A stretch of 64,000 nt of DNA from Ridgeia piscesae (GCA_025642075.2 JAODUO010000053.1:1147501-1211500), one strand, 5' to 3'; shown: positions 13,221 through 27,200, counted from the stretch's first letter. Translations and numbers: made by a program. The notes: a model not told the origin generated them from the letters alone.

Positions 13221-13512
13221 CAAAACAAACTTTGACGATCAATGAAGTGTGACTCCAAATGTCTCAATTAAGAGCGGTTAAACTCTGCTGGTCATCTGAT
13301 GGGAATGTCAGACATATCCGCTGTTGGAGACTTTCTCAGGAAAACCACGCAATCAACAATAAAATCTTACAGTTGTGATTAATGCCAGTACGTACATAGT
13401 CAGAAAGAATTTGACAACAACTGCCACTGTAAAGATATATAATTTCATCGGTCATAAAAAGAGTTGGGAATACAGGACCCTAGTAAGTTTTCAGCTATGT
13501 AACATGCCTTTT
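13221..13512. repeat. diverged direct duplication, copy 1
   Basis: It shares with the next interval, in order: CAAAACAAACTTT, CTCAATTAAGAGC, GTTAAACTCTG, GATGG, TACGTA-CATAGTCAGA, CACTGTAAAGA, ATAAAGAGTT-like, ACCCTAGT and CCTTTT. The two copies are collinear and adjacent. No open frame or transposon feature is visible. Confidence 0.75.
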
Positions 13513-13763
13513 CAAAACAAACTTTATTGCTATAAATATCTCAATTAAGAGCAGTTAAACTCTGGCAATGATTTGATGGAAGCGTCATGCATGTCCACAA
13601 TCACATACTTTCTTTAGAAAAAATGCTGCGATTACATACGTAGTCAGATGGAATTCTAGTCACTGTAAAGAAATTGTGTTTAGTTATCTACGACGTCCAC
13701 CATTATAAAGAGTTCAAAACTGTATAAATAACCCTAGTGCATGTTCAGGATAGCATTCCTTTT
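13513..13763. repeat. diverged direct duplication, copy 2
   Basis: Collinear with 13221-13512 but about 40 bp shorter through scattered deletions. Identity over shared blocks is high, for example CTCAATTAAGAGC[AG]GTTAAACTCTG. This is an old tandem duplication of non-coding DNA. Confidence 0.75.
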
Positions 13764-14282
13764 GGTGTGTAATGTGGCAATTCCTTAAAAATCACCATTC
13801 AGCCGAATCATCTAAATAAAGTTTTACACCCGTCTTCTATCGTTGCCACTGTGCCAGTATAATGGTAGTAAGGCGGCAGTAAATATTACCCGAGACATTT
13901 CTATAAATACCTGATGAATGGATACGAGTTCAGACGCACACAATACTATGAAGAAGAGAATAGCGAGAGAAGCACCATCTTGACAATGGAGCTGTCGCTA
14001 TTCAAGCTACGGGCAGACAGATAGCAGTGTTTTATTAGGGTGATAGAGTAAGACATGGAAGCCCCCACACCTAGACCTTTCCGGTTTCAATCAAAGAGCG
14101 CAACTTTCTGCACTGCCGTCCAGGCTGACCACGCAGTCAGTCTCCACTACAGTGTCGTGTCATTTGTACTGTCATTGCACTTTATTGAGCCTGTCAGGAG
14201 CTGACATTGGTGGAAGAGCTTGAAGAAACACGTAGTTACTGAGATGGGAGGATTGTGGGAAGAAAGGTTGGGCAGGATTGGA

Positions 14283-14462
14283 AAATAGGAGGGAGAGAGA
14301 GAGAGTGATGAGTAAGGAAAGAGAGAGGGGTAGAGGTGAGAGAGGACAAGGGAGGGAGGGGGAGAGAGAGAGGGAGAGAGGGAGGGAGGGAGGGAGGGAG
14401 GGAGGAAGGGAGGGAGGGAGGGAGGGAGGAGAGAGAGGGAGGGAGGGAGGGAGGGAGGGAGG

Positions 14463-14515
<53 letters not shown>

Positions 14516-14580
14516 AGGGAGGGAGGGAGGATGGGAGGGAGAAAGAGAGAGAGGGAAGGAGGGAGAGAGAGAAGGGGCAA
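14283..14580. repeat. long polypurine tract (GGGA)n / (GA)n
   Basis: Almost 300 bases of purine-only plus-strand sequence built of GGGA, GAGA and GA units. All open frames here are repeat artefacts. Confidence 0.97.
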
Positions 14581-14583
14581 AAA

Positions 14584-14720
<137 letters not shown>

Positions 14721-14739
14721 GACGGACGGACAGACAAAA

Positions 14740-14806
14740 GAGAGAGCCCAGAGAGGGAGAGATGAGAGAGAGAGAGAGAGAGAGGAGAGAGAAAGAGAGA
14801 GGATAA
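14740..14806. repeat. (GA)n tract
   Basis: AGAGAGAG-rich purine run closing the 520-bp purine-rich block. Confidence 0.9.
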
Positions 14807-15771
14807 AAACAAATATGAGGATTGTAGCTCATCCTTAACAAGAGACCAAGGGGACACAACAATGCCTGCTTGTGGAAGCATCACACACTACACCTGTCTG
14901 TAAACACGCATTGCTGTCATTATGCAAACAAAGGTCCCACCAGGACCTTTTAGAGCGCCCCCTGTCGGTGATTCTGTCCCGAGGAAGGAGTACTATAGGG
15001 GTGTATACATTTATGCCCAGACTTGACAATTAGGATCTGATTTCCACAATTTCCCCCCAACTATAAAAAACTGTTTCCCCTTCCTTGTACTTTGTCCTAT
15101 GGTCTAGCTCTTCCTTGCACGAACCCACCACTTCCTGAAACCCGAACTCATAAACCCACATTGCCTACCTGGGGCTATAGGACACAATACTTTTAATGTC
15201 ACGTCAGCAAGTGGTTCATCTGTGCTCATTGAACATGACAGTGACGGAGCGAACTGGCAAACACCAATTAAACAATAAAACCATACGCTTCTGGCTAAGC
15301 ACGTCCTTAACGCACTTCCTGGCCAAATGCCCGGTAATTGCATTTATTATGTCACAATTTTACGACGCATCATATTTTACGGTGCACAGTGGCGCGGTTG
15401 TTCTAGGGCGGAGACGTTTATGAATGTTGACAGCTTATTGCAGCCGCGATATCTCACGTGACAACTACGATATTCAGGTTGTGTATGATATCATCGGCAT
15501 ACACCATATGGAGCAAAGTAGACAGGTTGCCATCGATCAGTTTCACTACGAAATGCACGATTTTTCACCATGGATGGTTTTGTGTGAATAAAATATTTTT
15601 TTTTGAATATTCACACAATCTGTAATAATATAATCTGATTAAATTATTACTATATTACTATACGATGTTTTTGATGCAATTTATCAAAATATGAAGAGGG
15701 ATAGGGGGAAGCAATGCCAATTGGGATAAGGATAACAGATAGTGACATGTTGGAAAAAATGACATATATAT

Positions 15772-15773
<2 letters not shown>

Positions 15774-15819
<46 letters not shown>
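15774..15819. repeat. (TA)n microsatellite
   Basis: About 22 AT units. Confidence 0.97.
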
Positions 15820-15823
<4 letters not shown>

Positions 15824-15974
15824 GGGGAAATTCATTGATACTGATATTTGGGGGAAATGGAAAGAGGTAGAGAAAATTAAAACAGAAGGGAGGGAATTTG
15901 TTTTGGGTAAAATGGGACTTAAGTGAGACAGGATGGGGCAAAAGTGGACACAGAACAAATAGAAAAAACATATC

Positions 15975-16217
15975 GAGAAGTCTTCGCGCGGTTGAGCGCT
16001 GGACTGTATATCGAGGGGATGGTGGTTCAATCCCACCTACCGGCATTTCGAAACTTAAGCAATTTCGTTCACCCCACATTTGTCTGTGTCTTTCGGAAGA
16101 GACATTAAAAGTCGGTGGTCCCTTCTGTCTGGTGTCTATGACAGGTGAAGTAAAAGGTCCCACACAGGGGTTAGCCCAAGTTTGGACTGTTAGGAGGAAA
16201 CCACCTGAGACCTAAGA
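15975..16217 (+). mobile_element. SINE family B copy (tRNA-derived)
   Basis: The tRNA-like head has A-box-like GCGCGGTTGAGCGC (15986-15999) and a perfect B box GGTTCAATCCC (16024-16034). The body (CACCCCACATTTGTCTGTG, CGGAAGAGACATTAAA) and the 3' end AGGAAACCACCTGAGACC match the reverse-oriented copy at 35.9-36.2 kb over nearly its whole length. Confidence 0.85.
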
Positions 16218-17039
16218 TGAAATTGGATACAGGTGGAAGGATAAAGTGGACACAAATGGAGGAAGAATGGAGGTAATCGATTGAAGAAATGGACACAAAC
16301 GAAAGGTGGATTAAAATGGATGTATGGGGTGTACGGAAAACGAACAGCACAGATAATGGAGGAGATATACAAGCACATTCCTAGTTAAGAGGAATACACT
16401 CCCTGACTGATGAGGGAGTAAAGCTGGGATTAGATAAGGTTGTCTGGATGAGGCTGGTCGAGGTGTCAAAAGTCTAATGTTACACTTTGCGTACATTATT
16501 GGCAATCACTAAATATAGGGGATAAGAATAGTGGCCAGGTCTAGCAAAAGAATGCCACAGAGTCCTTGTCTGACAAGTTAATACTTGATTTAATATTTAT
16601 GGTTAAATACCTGTCAGTAATACAGACTAAGTCCTCAGATTAACGCTCTAGATGAATGTTAGATCTATGGTCTCAGCTATACAACAAGAGGGAACATTAC
16701 ACTCAAAATATTATATCCATCATTTGTGAACACTCCAGTTGCAACGTAAATGTCTTTCTGACTAGATCATGAGAATTACATAATTTACTTGCTTATCACA
16801 TTATCACGTGTCAAATGATATCTGATCTGTGATAACAAACCAACGTCCAACGCATCAGACAATTTGATTTCACGGCATCCGAGATCACGTCATTCTTCAA
16901 CAAGGGTCAGTTTGATAACGAAACAAATCAAACCGTTTTTCCTCAAACATGTCTACAGTATTTAACAATCAAAACTTTAGTTTTTAATCACACCTATTAG
17001 CAGTAAATATGTAAACAAACATCGCAGATGCACTGAAAT

Positions 17040-17720
17040 CTTAATTCACCGCTTGTCCATCCAGGCTTCCAAATCCAAATATCCCGCGATTAACAGTTCC
17101 GCAAGGCACTGAGCATCGAATCGCTGCGTGACACGATGTCCAACATTGTCAAAGTGTCATCTCCTGCGAGATTGCGTCTGTCGGTGACACAGAGTGCTAT
17201 TACATCAGCTGACAATGCTGCTGAATGAGACCGTCATCCTCGACACACACAACTCCATATCGACATGACAAGCTGTCAACGACACCGGTCTCCTGGGCAG
17301 TGCTTGACCTGCTTTCTGGGAAGCCTTCTCCCCCCCAAGGACGCCTCCCCGCCATTCGGTCAATGTCAGCCGTGGAGAGACTCCATCTACTCTGGTTGGG
17401 CTGGGTACGGAGGCTGCTAATTTACTAGCGGCTTACGTGGAAACAATCTGCGTGATTCATGCCCGGCTAAACCGCTGGGCACAAAAGACGCAGGGAGAAA
17501 AGCGAATAAATCTCCGGGCGGTGTAAGTAAATATCTGCCAGCCTGGTTAATTCTGGTTTCTATCTGAACCACAGGGAGATTTATTAGGGCAAAGTAATAA
17601 AATTGCTTGTAATTCCTCTATCTTTGCCGGCCTGTCACTGCAAGTGTGATTAAGAGGCAAATAAATCACCAACGTTAGATCAAGGTGCCATAACCCTGCC
17701 TAGGCCTGTCTTCCCCACGT
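17040..17720. promoter_or_regulatory. candidate enhancer block in the tsh intron
   Basis: Non-repetitive with balanced composition. It contains several homeodomain-type TAAT cores (for example GTTAATTCTGG, AAGTAATAAAATTGC, TTGTAATTCC) and GATTTATTAGG. It stands out from AT-rich flanks and has no coding frame of note. Evidence is compositional only. Confidence 0.28.
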
Positions 17721-19074
17721 CTGATAAAATGCCACCACCACACAGAACCGGGCACAACAGTAGTCATTTTACCATGGCAACTTCTGTCTGTGGTTTTTTC
17801 CGACTACACTCTACTATTTATTTATGAGATAGGAAACAGTTTCATTGGGTGACACCCATGTTTTTACTTGGAATATTGGCTTTGTCACTACAAAACGACT
17901 ACAAAATCTCCTGTTTATCAAGAGAAAATTGTGCAACAAACAATAGGATTATATATTTACAAAATCATAAATTTTTATTATGATCAAGTTGAGACAAACC
18001 ACCAAGCTGAAATTTATACTTAACGATTATTGTATGTTGCGGCTCTGAGCTAAGAATCCTAGGAATACACCTGGTCGACAATTTATGTCGGTTTACTATT
18101 ATTAGTGGTAATTGTCTTATTTCTCTCGAACATGTGACAGGTGAATTATTATTAATAACTTTCTAGAAGATGTTACAGGTGAATTATTATTTAAAAAAAT
18201 CTAGAACCTGGTGCATCATAATGGCCTAATGAAGAAACAGTCCTGGAAATATTTATTCGAGTAATCATTAACGAAATGTTAAAATGCATTGACAGTGCAA
18301 TAACACTTGTACGTGGTCAGTTCTGATGGATAACGTCTTCTCCCCAGCTTGTTATTCAAGTGTCTCCGAAATATGCAGAGCCGTGAATTTGACCGAATCT
18401 CCTGTGACAGACTGGCAGAGAGGAGACAGAGAGGGATTATGTGTGCCAATCAATATGCCAGACCAGACACAGGAAAGAGGACCGCAGCCAACATATCGGG
18501 TGACTGACACCAGTCATGCTCCCCACAGCTTGTCGACAAAATGTCAAAATTGAAAAGTTAAATTTTATGTTATTGAAAAACCAACTTTTTATGGCTATTG
18601 ATGAACTGGATAATCAATCTATTGAAGGTATACTAGTATAATATACATTTATTAATTTTAGTCCTTCAAATAACAGATGAAGCTATCAGTGTGTATATTT
18701 GTCTGGCGTGCAAACATTCTAATAAGAATTGAAAGGGCATAGGTACATTTGATGATTTTGTATCATAATCAAATTTATTTATTAGATTTATAACAAAACT
18801 GGTAATAGATGCTCATATGTTAGAAATTTTTGTATCTTACAATTCTTTATTATGTCTATCCTGCGATTTGGTAGTTACCTAATTAGAGAAGATAACTTCT
18901 TTTCAGCTGGTCAATTTGAACGGTTCATAAACACAGTTGTAGACAAATATTATAATAACAAATAAAACAGTGTGCGTGAAAGAAAGGAAATTAGACAAGT
19001 CTACCAATTTTAATTAAATCACGAAAAGTCACATCATTCCTCCAACCCACAGCAGGAATTAGGGGATGTCATAT

Positions 19075-19330
19075 GTAAATTGTAATGTGTATCCTGTGAT
19101 AGGTGTTTATGACATGTCATCTGTCTGTCATGTCAGATGTTCATGACATGTCATTTCTGTCATATGTCAGGTGTTCATGACATGACATGACACGACACAA
19201 CACGACACAACATCCTTCTATCATATACCAGGTGTATAGGAATACGCCAGGTGTTCATGAGAGCATAGACATGACGTACCTCCACCATGCCAGGTATTCA
19301 TGCCATGTCACGTCATTCACATGCCAGTAG
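19075..19330. repeat. degenerate TGACATGTCA-rich repeat cluster
   Basis: Repeated variants of CAGGTGTTCATGACATGTCAT and TGACATGACACGACACAAC. The unit is irregular (about 25-45 bp), indicating an eroded tandem array. Confidence 0.7.
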
Positions 19331-19621
19331 CCCATGCTATACTGGACGGAGTGAACCATCCTTGTCGTGAAACATGACCAGATGTCACACAAGGGGGGTA
19401 TCGCTATCAGGCTCACAGAAACACTGCAAATTGGAATTGAAAACCTAGCCGACGTTGGAGTCAGATCCACTGATCAATCTTGCTGACAGAAAAGCCAGCA
19501 TCTTCTCTCTCTATTGTCACTCATCTGATTGCCTGGCTACTTAGCAAGCTGATATCGCCTGCCGCTGGGCATTAAAGATGCTGTCACCAGATGGCAACAC
19601 GAATTGTTGCTTCTAATTCTT

Positions 19622-19952
19622 TGTAGAGTGGAATGGTTCAGGAGTAGAGCTTCGGACGCTCGACTACGAAAACCTGGGTTCGAATCCTGTGCTGCGGTGT
19701 TAAAACATTGGGCAAGTTTTGTCACTTTACATTGCTTGAGTTCACTCAGCTATATAAATGAATACCTGGCTATAGACAGTGGTGGATATGTGTACGAGCA
19801 GCCTTCACGCATTAATTGTAACATATGGCTGGATTCTTCCCAGAGAAGCCAAGATGGTGTCTGAATGAACAGGTCTGTCAGGGAAATAAAGTGTAAAGTG
19901 CTTTGAATGGTCCTGAGGCCTGGACACTGTGCTATATAAGAACTTACCTTTC
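19622..19952 (+). mobile_element. SINE family A copy (best preserved)
   Basis: The tRNA-like head has A box GGAGTAGAGCTTCGG and B box GGTTCGAATCC (19679-19689). Body markers are GTTCACTCAGCTATAT, GACAGTGGTGGATATG and AACAGGTCTGTCAGGGAA. The tail is CTGTGCTATATAAGAACTT. It is the reference for the other family A copies in this window. Confidence 0.87.
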
Positions 19953-21082
19953 TTGCTTTGAGAAAAAGAAATTATTAACTTGAATTACTTACCTGTGCTA
20001 TGGCGAAACTTGAATTGCACGCTGCTAACAAAACATACTGTCACTGCATCAATCCAATCTGAACCAGGGATAGATAACGGTATCTATGACAATTGTGGAT
20101 GTGACGGTGCCGAACATATGTGTGGATTTTCTAGAAAGATTGTACGCAGTTTGACCCAGACTGCACACGTAGTTTACCTGGCGGGGACTTTTTACTTGTT
20201 CCTTCCAAAAACGCCTCATTGGTCGAATGAACAAAAGGCGTTCGGGTGTAGCCAGCGTAAACGCTACTGTTTTTCTGCACTGTTAAAACCAACCCGTCCA
20301 CAAATCACACAAACTGAACTTTGTAAACAACTGCTAAACTACGTCACATGACACCTTGGGACAGACGTAGCAAAGTGTGACCGCCCGAAATGTGAACGCA
20401 TGCGTAAATCATGCACTTGGTGCAATACGGACGTTATTATGACAAATGATGGTATCTCAATTATTCGGTGCACTTAATGATTTTAACATGTCCGTATCAC
20501 TCGCTGATGCCCAAATGGAGGAGATAAAACGGCTGATTCACATACGCGCCTCTCCATGCAACAGCTGCTGGAAGACAAAGAATGCGTACCTTTACAGGTG
20601 TCGTAAATATACCTGGGGTCACCAGGTGCACACTGGTGGCAGACTAGACTGGACACACAAACCGTTTGCCTTCTGGACAGATGCTGCCACTCGCTCTGAC
20701 TTGCCTACTGGCAGCCCGCTGTCGCACTGACACCAAACAGCTGGGAACTGTTTGCGATGGTCAAGTGCGGAAAAACTGAACAATAGGAAAAACAATATTC
20801 TTGTCAGTTGTTCTATCGCTTTTTTGCAAAATGACACGACAAAGCTTGTAAGCGATAGCTCTGCTCATCATATGAGATGTAACTGATTTTGCAAATCATT
20901 GGAGTTTTCCATCCCCAATTAGTGATCTTCAGGTTAAATGTTATAGTTTGTTTTCCCTTAAATTAACTAAATATTCGTAAGAAAACTGTAAAAAACATCT
21001 TTTCCATAAACATCCAATTCTAAAATAAAAATGAATCTGTGATCCTTAACTAATTTATGTATTTATATCAAACTGTATAATT

Positions 21083-21352
21083 TTGTTACGGGATATCCGC
21101 CAGACTCCCAGTGGCCAACATCATGGTGTCCATGCTACCTACGTAGAACATTCTCAAGACCAAAGACATTTTACCACTGTTTTAAGACCCCGCAACGAGG
21201 CCTGCGTGAGGGTGAGGATAAGATTCTGTTACGGACGACACAAATCATCAGGAAAACCAGACTTCTTCCACCACAATGTCCTACAGCAAAACCCCAAAAA
21301 CACACGTAGAAACATTCCCAGAAAACCCCGCAATCTCCGCAAACAACGGTGA
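21083..21352 (+). other. open frame of 89 codons, function not recognised
   Basis: A basic, His/Arg/Pro-rich frame with no domain I recognise. GC content is higher than its surroundings and the frame is followed by a GTGAGA donor-like string. It could be a transposon fragment, a nested exon or chance; I do not assign a product. Confidence 0.15.
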
Positions 21353-21789
21353 GAGATTACATGTGACAGGAAGGCATAAGGAACACTTCAGAGTGTTAGA
21401 CCGTTGAAGCTTCGGAATGCCACCTAGAGACGGCCAGATGTCAGCCCTCACTGTAGAAAGCTTCAGACCTCGAAACATACCTCCCTCTGAACGGACAATC
21501 TCGGGCGCTGATTAAGAACGACGGCACGCAATGCCAACCTCTGTTCTAGGTGTTACAGGTATGTGTGAAAATATTTGCTACCATAACAAACATGAACTGG
21601 CATCTGTGCAGCGGCGGGCCGGCGACACAGAGGTTCAAGACTAAATCCTAATATCCGGTTCGGTTCACAGACAGTAGTTCGGAATTCGGCACGGTGAGTA
21701 AGTTCGCTAATGTCGAGTCATTGCTTCGTCGACGATCTCATATTATGCCTACCTGATGTAGAACTATTAAAATTACACCTGTATAAAAT

Positions 21790-22111
<322 letters not shown>

Positions 22112-22786
22112 TATATATGCTTCTCAGAGAAGTTGATGTAGTATTTGAATGAACGGCTCGGTTCTATCATGCTATGTAAAGCCTACCTTTACTTTAAAGG
22201 GCTTTAAACAACTACTAAGCACTGCAAATACCGCTATAACATATGTACACACTAAACAAAACAATTGCCGTCAACATTACATAATCTAAAGCAGTTACTT
22301 CAGGTGGAAAAGTTGTCTTCCCAGACATCCAGCCCACACAACTGTGTCCTGTTTTGTGGCGGACAACAATGACAGTCCGTGTTCGGTTATCTGTGCCACG
22401 GGGCCATAACTCATCCTAAACCAATCCACACCAGTCCGTGTTTATTTCACCCTGTTGATGTCTTCCCACAGGCCCAGTCTGCCAAGATTCCGAGCTACCC
22501 CAAGAGGGTGCAAGGAACAACTGGAAGGCAAACATTCTGCGAATTTTCAGAGTCCGATTCGTGCACCAAAGTTCACAAACAGCTGATTTTGAGCGTACTG
22601 TATTCATGTGTTTATCTTTATAGTAATATAAACAAAACAACAACCTATGTAGTCTAATCACTATTTCAAAGTGCTCTCTGGTGTCAACTTTTTAAATAAC
22701 TGGAGCTCTTATATTTTAATAATATACAAAAATAAGACTAATTTTATTTTAGAATATATGTATATATTACAAAATTTGTCTTGTTT

Positions 22787-22834
<48 letters not shown>

Positions 22835-22853
22835 TATATATATATATATAAAT
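22787..22853. repeat. (TA)n microsatellite
   Basis: TA run with one AATT interruption, abutting the inverted repeat that follows. Confidence 0.93.
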
Positions 22854-22854
22854 A

Positions 22855-22926
22855 TATAAAAATTGTTTTAATTATTATTATTAAGTAACAAATCTATAGA
22901 TATGTGTATGTATACATACATATATT

Positions 22927-22973
<47 letters not shown>

Positions 22974-23051
22974 CAGCATTCATAGTACTTTATATACAAC
23001 TAAAACATAGTGATCTCTTTACACATTTAATAATAAAAAATAAATAAAGAT

Positions 23052-23121
<70 letters not shown>

Positions 23122-23191
23122 AATATATGTATGTATACATACACATATCTATAGATTTGTTACTTAATAATAATAATTAAAACAATTTTTT
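22855..23191. repeat. long inverted repeat with (TA)n-bearing arms
   Basis: The left arm begins AAAATTGTTTTAATTATT (22857) and carries AAGTAACAAATCTATAGAT, then TATGTGTATGTATACATAC. The right arm, ending near 23190, is its reverse complement and runs into TA repeats. The arms are about 105-135 bp around a roughly 90-bp unique centre (22965-23055). Confidence 0.8.
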
Positions 23192-24234
23192 TACAAACAA
23201 ATGCACCACAGTGACCCAGCAGTTTGGTAAACATGATAACAATGCTTGCTGCTACAAATGACATGAATTCTGAATGGTGATAGTATTAATCCTGTTTACA
23301 TAGTACAGTGTACTACAAAATAACATAATCCGCGACCTATTCGCCCATCAACTGTAGCTAAGGGATATCAGTAGTTCTGTCATTGTAAACAATGAAAAAT
23401 GCACACAGCTTCCACAATGCTATCAGTGATGATGTATTGCGCCATTAACATTGTGGCTAACATCAACAGTGAATGGGCAGAAGAAGCCCTGTGCTACATG
23501 CGGTAAACTTCCCTCCTCAAATGTTTTAGCCGACAAACAAAAAATCTCCATGATCCATCAATTTCCTGATGCATTGCATTAATATTTAACAAGGATATGT
23601 ACATGTCATAATTTGGGAAAGTGAAATGTTATTATTTTAATAATCCCGTTTCACTTTATTTAGCCTAGTGTAAACATAAGCAGTTGATGTTAAATTTTGT
23701 AATATTTAAATCGTAAAAAATATGCCAATTGGTTCAATAAAGCATCACTTGCTAAACAATTATTTAGAAATTATTTATATTAGCTAAAATCATTGAAAGA
23801 ATAATTAGTGATTGTTAGATCAGCTGATTTACAAAAAAATAGAATAGCCGATTAGCTTTAAATGTTCATAGTTTTGTTGATCCAAACCACTTTGCCTTTT
23901 GTTTTACAGAATTCTGACCAGGTCTGGTTAAAGATAATTTAATAGTTTCTAGCTGGTGATTACATCAAAGAAAATGTGTAACTTGTTCAGGTAGATAGTT
24001 TCAACTTGAATTGATAACGAAATGAAAGTGAAACAAGATTATAAAAATCAAACTCAGCGAGATTGAGAAGTGATTAATTATTGTTAAGTAATATACTGAT
24101 TGTGGGTCACTGTAAGTGTATTTCTTATATAGTCACCACGGATGAGCCACAGGATGCAATTTGAAACCCTGAATTGCTATGGAAGTCTCCCACAACCATC
24201 ACAGTGGCTGGTATGAGCCAGGTGAGGGAGGAGG

Positions 24235-24504
24235 AATGTGAGGCATGATCCAGTGCTAACAAGCCCCGTCACACCCTGGCAATCCCTGATCAGGCGCAAC
24301 TTCCGCACCTGCCCTGACAGATGGGAGCCGCCCCTGAATGCCGATATCCCTCACCCTGACAGGGCGGTTCAGGAATTGCCCCCAGCCCTGTCTGTCACTG
24401 TTCCCAACACTACGCCAGTCTCTAATTTCCCACCTGTCTGCGAGCGCAGCCTTGGGGGAATTTCTGTTGCGCTTCTTAGATCGTCTGTGTTTGGCATTGC
24501 ATAA
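24235..24504. promoter_or_regulatory. candidate regulatory block (GC-richer, non-repetitive)
   Basis: A C-rich plus-strand segment with repeated CCCTGACAG (two copies) and several TGACAG/CTGTC cores, flanked by AT-rich DNA. Short open frames here lack any domain. Candidate only. Confidence 0.2.
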
Positions 24505-25384
24505 ACAGAAGATAAACCTGTTGTAATATCGCCTTCCTTCCGGCGTAATATTTACGTCTTATGACAAAAAACGTAACCTTGTTAGTCATATCCCATAAAA
24601 GCTGATATTAGTTTGTTAATAATGAAACAGAAACCAATCTTCGGATGGGATGGAGTTATAAAATGCGATAGTATATCGCTGCCACTGACATGAATGGTTC
24701 AAATAAAAGTATAATAATAATAACAAACTTTATTTAAACACTTGTCTCCAGAGTACGACTCTGTTTAATAGTTTTTACATATTCGTCTACAAAACAATAT
24801 GAGTGTGTAGACAAATAAAATAAAATGTAGTGATATAATTGTGACAATGACACCATGTTTAAAAGCATAAATAAATGAAATGAGACTAAGATAGCAAATA
24901 GTGTAAACCAAATAAATTTAATTAAATGTGAAATTTAAACAAATTACTACCTATAATATTATGTCATTAAATAAATAATTATTAAAATCATATAGTAGTA
25001 TAATAGTAAACACCCAAATTAAAAGGAGATTTGATATGATGAATTAAATATGTTCACGCACTCCGTCACACATAGGTGTTCGTCACACGTCTGTAAAGGT
25101 AACCTATTATACATTAAAAGTTAGTTTAAAATAGTGCGTTTCAAGATGTGCTCTATGTGTTTTCTTTCACATAGTCTTCACTGCACAAACGTGGTGAAAT
25201 CCCAGAGGATGTGAACAGAACAATCAGAGGAAGACAGATTCTCTTAAAGCCCTCATAACTCAACCGACATCCGCATTCCTACTCCAAAGTTTGCCCAGCG
25301 TCACTCAAGTGGGCAAAAAACAAGCCCCGTGACACTACTTTATCTGACTGACTAAATAATTACTTAGACATCAGGAATTCGGGT

Positions 25385-26130
25385 TGACAGTGGCAGGCCT
25401 TGGTGACACATAATGATGACATATGACAGTGACACATAATAGTGACATATGCACGAAAAAAACACCTTCTGACTATTGGGATAATTCAACAAAAGTTTAC
25501 ATAACGTCTGTTATCAGATCTCTGAAGCTTTATCAGTAATATACAATTTTCTATGTAAATCTGAGATTAGTTTCTATTGTATTACAGCTATCGTTAAAAC
25601 TATGTTCGTGGTTTTATAGGCATGTTTGAAATATACGGAACTGCAGCTGTAAGAAACATGAGTAAACCGTTAATCTAATTTTAACGAACTCTCTCACACT
25701 CGCTGAGTTTGACTGATTGAGTGAGGAGTCGATCAGTCAGACTGGCTGATTGACTCGTCCAATGAAAAACAGCTGTAATGGACCAATAATGGCTGATGTT
25801 GTGAGTTACTGACTGACCCACTGACTGATGACCAGATGGTCAGCAAGCATCGACACAGGTGGACAGTCACAGCCACATCTGTAGTGACCACCACTGAATC
25901 TGGCCGTAGTTACTTGACGTCTCCCTCAACCCATCCGACTTCGTTAAGCCGCCAATAAATTACAAACATCGTCACCGCCAGACCACCCAACATACAAAGA
26001 CAACGAGTGGTTTTAAAATGTCAAAAGCACACTCATGGTTCATGACATCGGCCAGCCGACACCAAATGACAGAGCTGTTGACAGAATGCATCAGTCAGTC
26101 GGCTGACATCACATCACCAACAGGACAGTT
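25385..26130. repeat. degenerate TGACA/GACTGA-rich segment
   Basis: Short imperfect iterations: TGACACATAATGATGACATATGACAG near 25400, then GACTGATTGAGTGAGGAGTCGATCAGTCAG and similar near 25710-25830. They look like eroded short tandem repeats. No gene. Confidence 0.5.
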
Positions 26131-26342
26131 GTTTACTTGCCTTTAGCACTGTCCATGTGAATGGCGTTGTCCGTCCTTATCAGCCACCGTCCATCTGAGT
26201 GTATCACTGCCTGTGTCTGTGCGCCACACAACCTGAGTGGTGCCTGCGCCGCTCTGCACTGACCGTGGCGGTGTTGTCCTGCACTGCACCACTCCCCCCC
26301 AAACCACACCTTCTGCCCACTGCTGAACCGAACCGAACCGAG

Positions 26343-26369
26343 CACACACACACACACACACACACACAT
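26343..26369. repeat. (CA)n microsatellite
   Basis: About 13 CA units. Confidence 0.95.
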
Positions 26370-26379
26370 ACAGGATATT

Positions 26380-26910
26380 AATTCAGCCGACTAAATAGCG
26401 CGGCTGGCAGCCATCAAATGCGCCCTGACAGCTGCCGCAAACAATTAATGATAAGACAATTACCGGAGGAACATGGGAATCGTGCCTTAAATACGTCACA
26501 GCACGGCGATAAAATATGCATTGACAGTTGTCAGCGTAACGGAGACAGTCGTCGCGATGACTGGCAGGCTGAGGCCATCTACCGGGACGTCAAGCACGCC
26601 CGTCAAGTTGGCAGAATTCCTCGAAATGACGGCACACGCCAAGTCACTGATTGAAAGAGACCGCTGAAATTTCAGGTGTCGTAATGCATGGGCCAAGACT
26701 CGCCGTGCTTGATTGCTGTAGTGATTGAATCGACTATGCGGAGACGACTCGTCACATTTAATCCCGACATCTCTCGGTTCGTCACAACCGTGTGATCAGC
26801 GATGTTGACTACGGCTTGTCTCCACGGACGTGACACACGGATCAGTGCTGGAAGGAAGTCTGCCCACTGACAAGATCCAGAGAGACACCGAGGTCCTTGT
26901 TTCCTTATCA
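26380..26910. promoter_or_regulatory. candidate regulatory block in the tsh intron
   Basis: Balanced-composition, non-repetitive sequence with several TGACAG/CTGTCA cores and homeodomain-like CAATTAATGATAAG near 26440. No supported coding frame. Confidence 0.22.
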
Positions 26911-26944
26911 CCTACGTCGTCATGGAATGTATGACGAAATACAA

Positions 26945-27194
26945 ATGTATCTATACATTGCCTAAAGATGTCTTTACTCTGACTAAATTACATTTCTACT
27001 CTGACTGAAGATGTCTACTTTTACTAGATAAGTCTTTAACCTGACAAAGTTTGTCTTTACACTGACTAAATATGTTTTTACTCTGACAACATATAACTCA
27101 ACTCTGACTAAAATTAGATGTCTTTACACTGACTAAATATGTATACTATGACTATATGTCTCTATTCTCTACTCTAACTATACGGTTTTACTCT

Positions 27195-27200
<6 letters not shown>
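26945..27200. repeat. decayed tandem array, unit like GTCTTTACTCTGACTAAATAT
   Basis: At least nine diverged iterations of a roughly 20-30-bp unit with core TTTACTCTGACTA, visible at 26970, 26997, 27018, 27035, 27053, 27078, 27105, 27120 and 27180. Spacing is irregular because of indels. Confidence 0.75.

Noticed and set aside
20446..20730. 94-codon plus-strand frame as a gene
   Set aside because: No recognisable domain, splice context or compositional signal; similar chance frames occur throughout the intron.
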